Source: 1-14-0-20-39-34 sp043800545
Lineage (GTDB): Bacteria; Patescibacteriota; Patescibacteriia; Magasanikbacterales; UBA922
DNA length: 22,693 nt
NCBI GenBank assembly: GCA_043800545.1
Contig: JAZDMW010000051.1
Span: 1-22,693 of the forward strand
Direction: 5' to 3'
Positions 21,788 to 22,693 of this stretch are shown here, in pieces. The position numbers were made by a program, and so were the translations under genes. How positions within the stretch are numbered: the stretch's first letter is position 1; each line of letters begins with the position of its first letter. The notes beneath the pieces were generated by a model. It did no database searches. It had not been told where the DNA came from and worked only from the letters and a program-made list of their open reading frames with translations.

Positions 21788-22618
21788 ATGGTTTATAGAG
21801 ATGAAATGGGGCGATTTATCTCTCCTGAGGGGATAGATACACCAGAAAAAGAGACACAAAAGGGGTATGTCCCCATAGATGAAGTGCCTGATCCAAATGG
21901 AAAAACTCCAGAGGATTTATTAATTGAGGCAGAAGAGGAACAGGCAGTAGATAAAAAAGAAAATGATGATGAAGGTGATGATATTTTAAGTGATGAAGAT
22001 TCAGAAGAACCAACATTGTATGATTTACAACAGAAAGGGGAAATGACTTCAACTGGTGACTTTGAAGGAAATACAGATGATGCAGAATATAAGCCTGTTG
22101 GGTCAGTGAAAAAAGAATCTCTTCGCCCTCATTTATCTGAAGTAGGTGTGCATATTCGTGCAGATGAAAAGGTCATGAAGAGAGAAGAAGTATTTCCAAA
22201 GACAGTCAGGAGAGATGAGTCAGTTCGAAGTGGAAGATCATTACGAAAAAAAGGAGAAGAAGCGATGCTCGATAATAATGGAAAAGAATATACCGAACCA
22301 ACGATTGGAGAAAGAGATGATAGAGAAATGGGGAAAATAAGGAAAAAAATACAAGAAGAAAATGATTGGAGAGCCCAGATTAAAGAAGTAGAACCAAGCA
22401 GTGAATATGATACAGATGACTATGCTTTACCAAAACAAGAGCCCGTGGCACCTCCAAAAGCAAGGACAGTAGAATATGCTCGTGATGAAAGAACAGGATT
22501 TGGAAAAGCGCAAAGTCGTCCAAAAGGTCCTACAAGATTCTGGAAAAGACTTATGGGAGGGTTTCGGAAAGGAAGAAAAAATATAGCAGACAAAAGACAT
22601 GATTCATCTTCCTCATAA
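21788..22618 (+). CDS. Unrecognised charged, mostly disordered protein, 276 aa
   Basis: I do not recognise a family. The sequence is highly charged and low in hydrophobics, with no signal peptide or membrane span. Residues 40-80 are strongly acidic (EEEQAVDKKENDDEGDD and similar), the middle is mixed and the last 60 residues are very basic (RFWKRLMGGFRKGRKN). The opening MVYRDEMGRFISPEGID could be a short binding motif. The acidic-then-basic layout suggests an intrinsically disordered adaptor or nucleic-acid or membrane-surface binder, but that is only a description. It lies 29 bases after queA and 1 base before a predicted secreted protein, so it is probably cotranscribed with both. No SD is visible. 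Confidence 0.7.
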   Translation: MVYRDEMGRFISPEGIDTPEKETQKGYVPIDEVPDPNGKTPEDLLIEAEEEQAVDKKENDDEGDDILSDEDSEEPTLYDLQQKGEMTSTGDFEGNTDDAEYKPVGSVKKESLRPHLSEVGVHIRADEKVMKREEVFPKTVRRDESVRSGRSLRKKGEEAMLDNNGKEYTEPTIGERDDREMGKIRKKIQEENDWRAQIKEVEPSSEYDTDDYALPKQEPVAPPKARTVEYARDERTGFGKAQSRPKGPTRFWKRLMGGFRKGRKNIADKRHDSSSS

Positions 22619-22619
22619 T

Positions 22620-22693
22620 ATGAAAAAGATATTATTAATTATTTCAATTCTTTTTTTCAGTGTTTTTGTGTATACAGATGTGCAAGCAGGAGA
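22620..22693 (+). CDS. Start of a secreted or lipid-anchored protein, cut by the window edge
   Basis: The ATG at 22620 opens a frame that is still open at the right edge (24 codons visible). It reads MKKILLIISILFFSVFVYTDVQAG: a two-lysine start, a hydrophobic core of about 15 residues and a VQA-G signal peptidase I-type site. No cysteine is at the cleavage site in the visible part, so it is not a standard lipoprotein. It follows the preceding stop by one base. Its function cannot be judged. Confidence 0.65.
   Translation, partial: MKKILLIISILFFSVFVYTDVQAG

Overview
The window looks like chromosome from a low-GC bacterium of the Candidate Phyla Radiation (Patescibacteria). I infer this from the mix of families: DUF4012 and DUF11-like wall-associated proteins, tandem GT4 glycosyltransferases, a FemA/FemB-type protein, compact operons, and almost no Shine-Dalgarno (SD) sequences upstream of the resident genes. 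UGA is used as a stop (for example in ATGA overlaps at 4173, 15673 and 18940), so the UGA-glycine code of Gracilibacteria and Absconditabacteria does not apply. No species can be named from sequence alone.

Left end (1-1600), mobile or foreign DNA. A decayed transposase gene (925-1485, minus) has an in-frame stop and has lost the middle of its DDE domain. The 3' part of a second copy lies at 1-47 and runs off the window. Between them sits a conspicuously GC-rich segment (about 83-871) with one orphan gene (192-782, minus), a strong SD and its own terminator.

Surface polysaccharide operon (1624-6453, plus): a membrane phosphoglycosyl transferase that starts a glycan on undecaprenyl phosphate, then three GT4 glycosyltransferases, closed by a terminator. 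A second operon (6576-11158) encodes two single-pass surface proteins: a DUF4012 protein with an N-terminal CCHC zinc knuckle, and a protein with a charged cytoplasmic tail and DUF11-like extracellular repeats.

Middle (11171-13469, minus strand): a second small orphan gene with a perfect-consensus promoter and strong SD, tRNA-Arg(UCG), tRNA-Lys(CUU), and the core operon rpmF-nusB-rnc. The RNase III has Asn in place of one of its metal-binding Asp residues.

Right half (13520 to the right edge, plus): one long, tightly packed gene series starting divergently from rpmF. It holds a FemAB-like peptidoglycan-bridge enzyme; a three-gene AT-rich module (radical SAM enzyme, PLP sugar aminotransferase, RmlB-like sugar dehydratase lacking the catalytic Asp); a NUDIX hydrolase; a BcrC-like undecaprenyl-diphosphate phosphatase; a sugar-1-phosphate nucleotidyltransferase; MltG; QueA; an unrecognised disordered charged protein; and the start of a secreted protein. 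The common theme is the cell envelope: lipid-carrier initiation and recycling, glycan assembly, peptidoglycan crosslinking and strand termination.

The best candidates for something undescribed are the radical SAM/aminotransferase/atypical dehydratase module, the GC-rich orphan cassette, and the overlapping, mutually exclusive hairpins in the transposase gene.
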